From NCBI GenBank assembly GCA_003175915.1, contig PSRH01000234.1, positions 1-7,614 on the forward strand: a DNA stretch of 7,614 nucleotides, given 5' to 3'. The notes below the pieces were generated by a model. The model worked only from the letters and a program-made list of their open reading frames with translations, ran no database searches and was not told where the DNA came from. The stretch comes from Candidatus Melainabacteria bacterium (GTDB lineage: Bacteria; Cyanobacteriota; Vampirovibrionia; Obscuribacterales; Obscuribacteraceae). A program made the position numbers and the translations under genes. Positions 6,121 through 7,614 of the stretch are shown here, piece after piece; the stretch's first letter is position 1; each line of letters opens with the position of its first letter.

Positions 6121-7005
6121 TCAGGGCACTATCTGAGCACCGTTGGTCGAGGCTGCCTGTAGGAACTTGAATTCAACTGACCCATAATCCTTGCTCACCT
6201 GGTCAGGAAAGGCAAAGCCCAACTTGACCGCCGAAGGCAACTGGTCGCAAAGGGCCGCCACCGGTTTACCCTTATCAATGATCTTGACCGATTTCTCAAA
6301 TTCGTTGGGTGGAATTAAACTAGCTTGTATCATCTTTCCTTTGCTCGGCGCCTGCAAGGGGCTGATTTTGAAAGTCAAGTCATGGTCTTCGTACGGCAGA
6401 TTGGCATTGACATTGCCGTTGAATCTTCTCGTTTCAGGTTCCACCCACTTCTTCTGCTGATCGAAAGATTGAAGCTCATCCGCTTCATCATCATAGACAT
6501 TGGAGCGCCGGTCGGCCGGCGAGCCAACCTCGAGATCGATAATCACTGCCCCAAGATTCTTGAGGGATTGATCGGCGACCGCCAAGTTTTGCAGGCTTTT
6601 TATCTCTTCTTCAATCAAGCGTTTCCGCCCGGTGTCGACAAATTGCGCTCCCCATCTCGATTGATCCAGTAATCGGTGCGCCAGGGGCTCAAGATACCAG
6701 TAGTCCGAATTGAGAGTAGCGTTATAAGTGCAGCGAGAATCGAACACTAGTTCTCTTGATTGAACAACCAGGTTATTAATTTTGCCGGAGTGATCGTCCG
6801 CATTTAGAATTGTCGCGGCTTTGAGCGTAATGGAATCAACGACACTTTGATCGTGGATGTGATGGACAAAGAATTTACCAAACGAAATGACAGCAATAAT
6901 ACCGAGAACGAGCAGCACACCAATGGCGCAGGTGAGCAAGAGCATACTGCCTGGTTTGGCGGCCGTCAGCCTGATAATTTTTTCGCCTCGTCTTCGCTTG
7001 ATCAT
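6121..7005 (-). CDS. TadE/TadG-like single-pass membrane protein
   Basis: From ATG 7005 the product is 294 aa. A basic N-terminus (MIKRRRGEK, then KPGS) leads into one hydrophobic segment at about 21-44 (MLLLTCAIGVLLVLG..), followed by a polar stretch (DQSVVDSITLKAATILN). This is the layout of the Tad-like N-terminal domain found in TadE/TadG minor pilins and Flp-pilus assembly proteins, in which GS..hydrophobic..QxxxDxxxLxAA is typical. The other 250 residues are polar and probably extracytoplasmic. They include an acidic stretch at about 170-182 and only two cysteines (C92, C253). I do not recognise a domain there. The upstream TTG 7014 is in frame but directly abuts its AGGA; ATG 7005 has AGGA nine bases ahead. 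The gene follows the secreted-protein gene by 11 bases and is probably in the same operon. No other Tad gene is visible, so the pilus link is inference. Confidence 0.7.
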   Translation of the reverse strand: MIKRRRGEKIIRLTAAKPGSMLLLTCAIGVLLVLGIIAVISFGKFFVHHIHDQSVVDSITLKAATILNADDHSGKINNLVVQSRELVFDSRCTYNATLNSDYWYLEPLAHRLLDQSRWGAQFVDTGRKRLIEEEIKSLQNLAVADQSLKNLGAVIIDLEVGSPADRRSNVYDDEADELQSFDQQKKWVEPETRRFNGNVNANLPYEDHDLTFKISPLQAPSKGKMIQASLIPPNEFEKSVKIIDKGKPVAALCDQLPSAVKLGFAFPDQVSKDYGSVEFKFLQAASTNGAQIVP

Positions 7006-7014
7006 GGATCGCAA

Positions 7015-7018
7015 TCCT
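7015..7018 (-). promoter_or_regulatory. Ribosome site overlapping the upstream stop codon
   Basis: On the minus strand TTAGGA contains both the TAG stop of the secreted-protein gene (7017-7019) and the AGGA site nine bases before ATG 7005. This supports ATG 7005 over TTG 7014 and suggests that translation of the two genes is coupled. Confidence 0.5.
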
Positions 7019-7613
7019 AATTCGACTCAGCCCAAACCACCGACACCTTATGTCCGTCTTCAGCAACAAGCGGCAAAGATATGTATACGCCCGGGCGCCC
7101 ATGCAGTTTGGCAGTCCTGTAAAAATTCTCTACTTCCATTTGGTCGACGATAGTCCAGAACGAGTCGGACGGCACGGAGACACCACAAATCACATCTCGA
7201 TTAAGCAGAGCTTCAAGCAAGAGGCGCGCCAGCGTGTTTGCCGAGGCAGCATGTTCGGCGGAGGTAGAAGAGTTGAGATAGACGAATATTAAATCCTTTG
7301 GATCCAGATCGAAATCACGATAACGCCTGCAGCCGAGCGGGTTCTTGCCCTGATACCACAGATCCTCGTACAAGCGCTCATCGCCCATGGTGCCGTTTTT
7401 GACAGAGCGAAACGATACGGTAACCTTGACGATCGGTTTGAAGGGAGAACCCGGAAAATCAAGAAATCCCTTCTGCTCTTGAGCTCGTACATACATTAGA
7501 TCGTCACACTGCTGCTTGGGCAGGTCCTGAGCGCCCGCAGGTTGCCAGGACACCAAGACAAGTGCCAGGCCAATCAGGGCCATAATGACCAGCGCGGTCT
7601 TCCTTGCGCTCAT
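7017..7613 (-). CDS. Secreted or periplasmic protein of unknown function
   Basis: I do not recognise this 198-aa protein. It begins at ATG 7613, one base from the window edge, with a clear signal peptide: MSARK, a hydrophobic core at 6-22 and an AGA|QD type I cleavage site after about residue 28. There is no lipobox cysteine at that point. The mature part is soluble and mixed alpha/beta in look: a strand-rich stretch IVKVTVSFRSV (61-71), an acidic DFDLDPKDLIFVYL (100-113), an alanine/leucine helix (120-138), and a C-terminal GVYISLPLV..HKVSVVWAES. Three cysteines (C36, C95, C143) are present, so one disulphide is possible. It lies directly upstream of the TadE/TadG-like gene with overlapping stop and ribosome site, which suggests a shared envelope role. 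An upstream start cannot be ruled out, since the window ends there, but the complete signal peptide supports this one. Confidence 0.8.
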   Translation of the reverse strand: MSARKTALVIMALIGLALVLVSWQPAGAQDLPKQQCDDLMYVRAQEQKGFLDFPGSPFKPIVKVTVSFRSVKNGTMGDERLYEDLWYQGKNPLGCRRYRDFDLDPKDLIFVYLNSSTSAEHAASANTLARLLLEALLNRDVICGVSVPSDSFWTIVDQMEVENFYRTAKLHGRPGVYISLPLVAEDGHKVSVVWAESN

Positions 7614-7614
7614 A

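Overview
The window looks like ordinary bacterial chromosome of roughly even base composition, with short intergenic gaps and Shine-Dalgarno sites before several genes. The best taxonomic clue is the ribonucleotide reductase pair. NrdA has the double-cone layout (about 960 residues) and NrdB the 'FEEAVHTHAY' and '...GGALSWD' signatures that I associate with beta- and gammaproteobacteria such as Burkholderia and Pseudomonas, and with chlamydiae. The flanking genes (a TPR protein, a Tad-like membrane protein and an unrecognised secreted protein) do not fix the lineage. A deep-branching Gram-negative-type organism, for example a non-photosynthetic relative of cyanobacteria, is possible but is only a guess.

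Layout, left to right. (1) At 1-317, minus strand, is the 5' part of a gene for an exported TPR-repeat protein that runs off the left edge. (2) A 75-base gap holds a perfect 7-bp GC-rich stem-loop that looks like a dispersed REP-type element. (3) nrdA (start corrected to ATG 4412) and nrdB form a two-gene minus-strand operon encoding an aerobic class I ribonucleotide reductase, 21 bases apart. All catalytic residues I looked for are present. (4) A gene-free stretch at 4413-4959 carries a candidate NrdR operator overlapping a candidate sigma70-type promoter, a phased 8-bp direct repeat and a leader of about 380 bases with one clear hairpin. (5) A RimJ/RimL-type GNAT acetyltransferase lies on the minus strand. 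(6) An OsmC-family peroxide/thiol protein lies on the plus strand, with its start corrected to ATG 5700; it is divergent from the GNAT gene across a gap holding a 12-bp palindrome. (7) A minus-strand two-gene unit encodes a signal-peptide protein of unknown function followed, with likely translational coupling, by a TadE/TadG-like single-pass membrane protein.

How the genes work together: NrdA and NrdB make one enzyme that supplies dNTPs for DNA synthesis. Its ATP-cone gives control by the dATP/ATP ratio, and the putative NrdR box would add transcriptional control by the same signal. The OsmC protein detoxifies peroxides and is probably a separate unit. The right-hand pair probably works at the cell envelope, possibly linked to a Tad-like pilus or secretion apparatus, but no other Tad component is visible. 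I do not see a convincing novel system. The least explained parts are the long nrd leader and the right-hand envelope pair.
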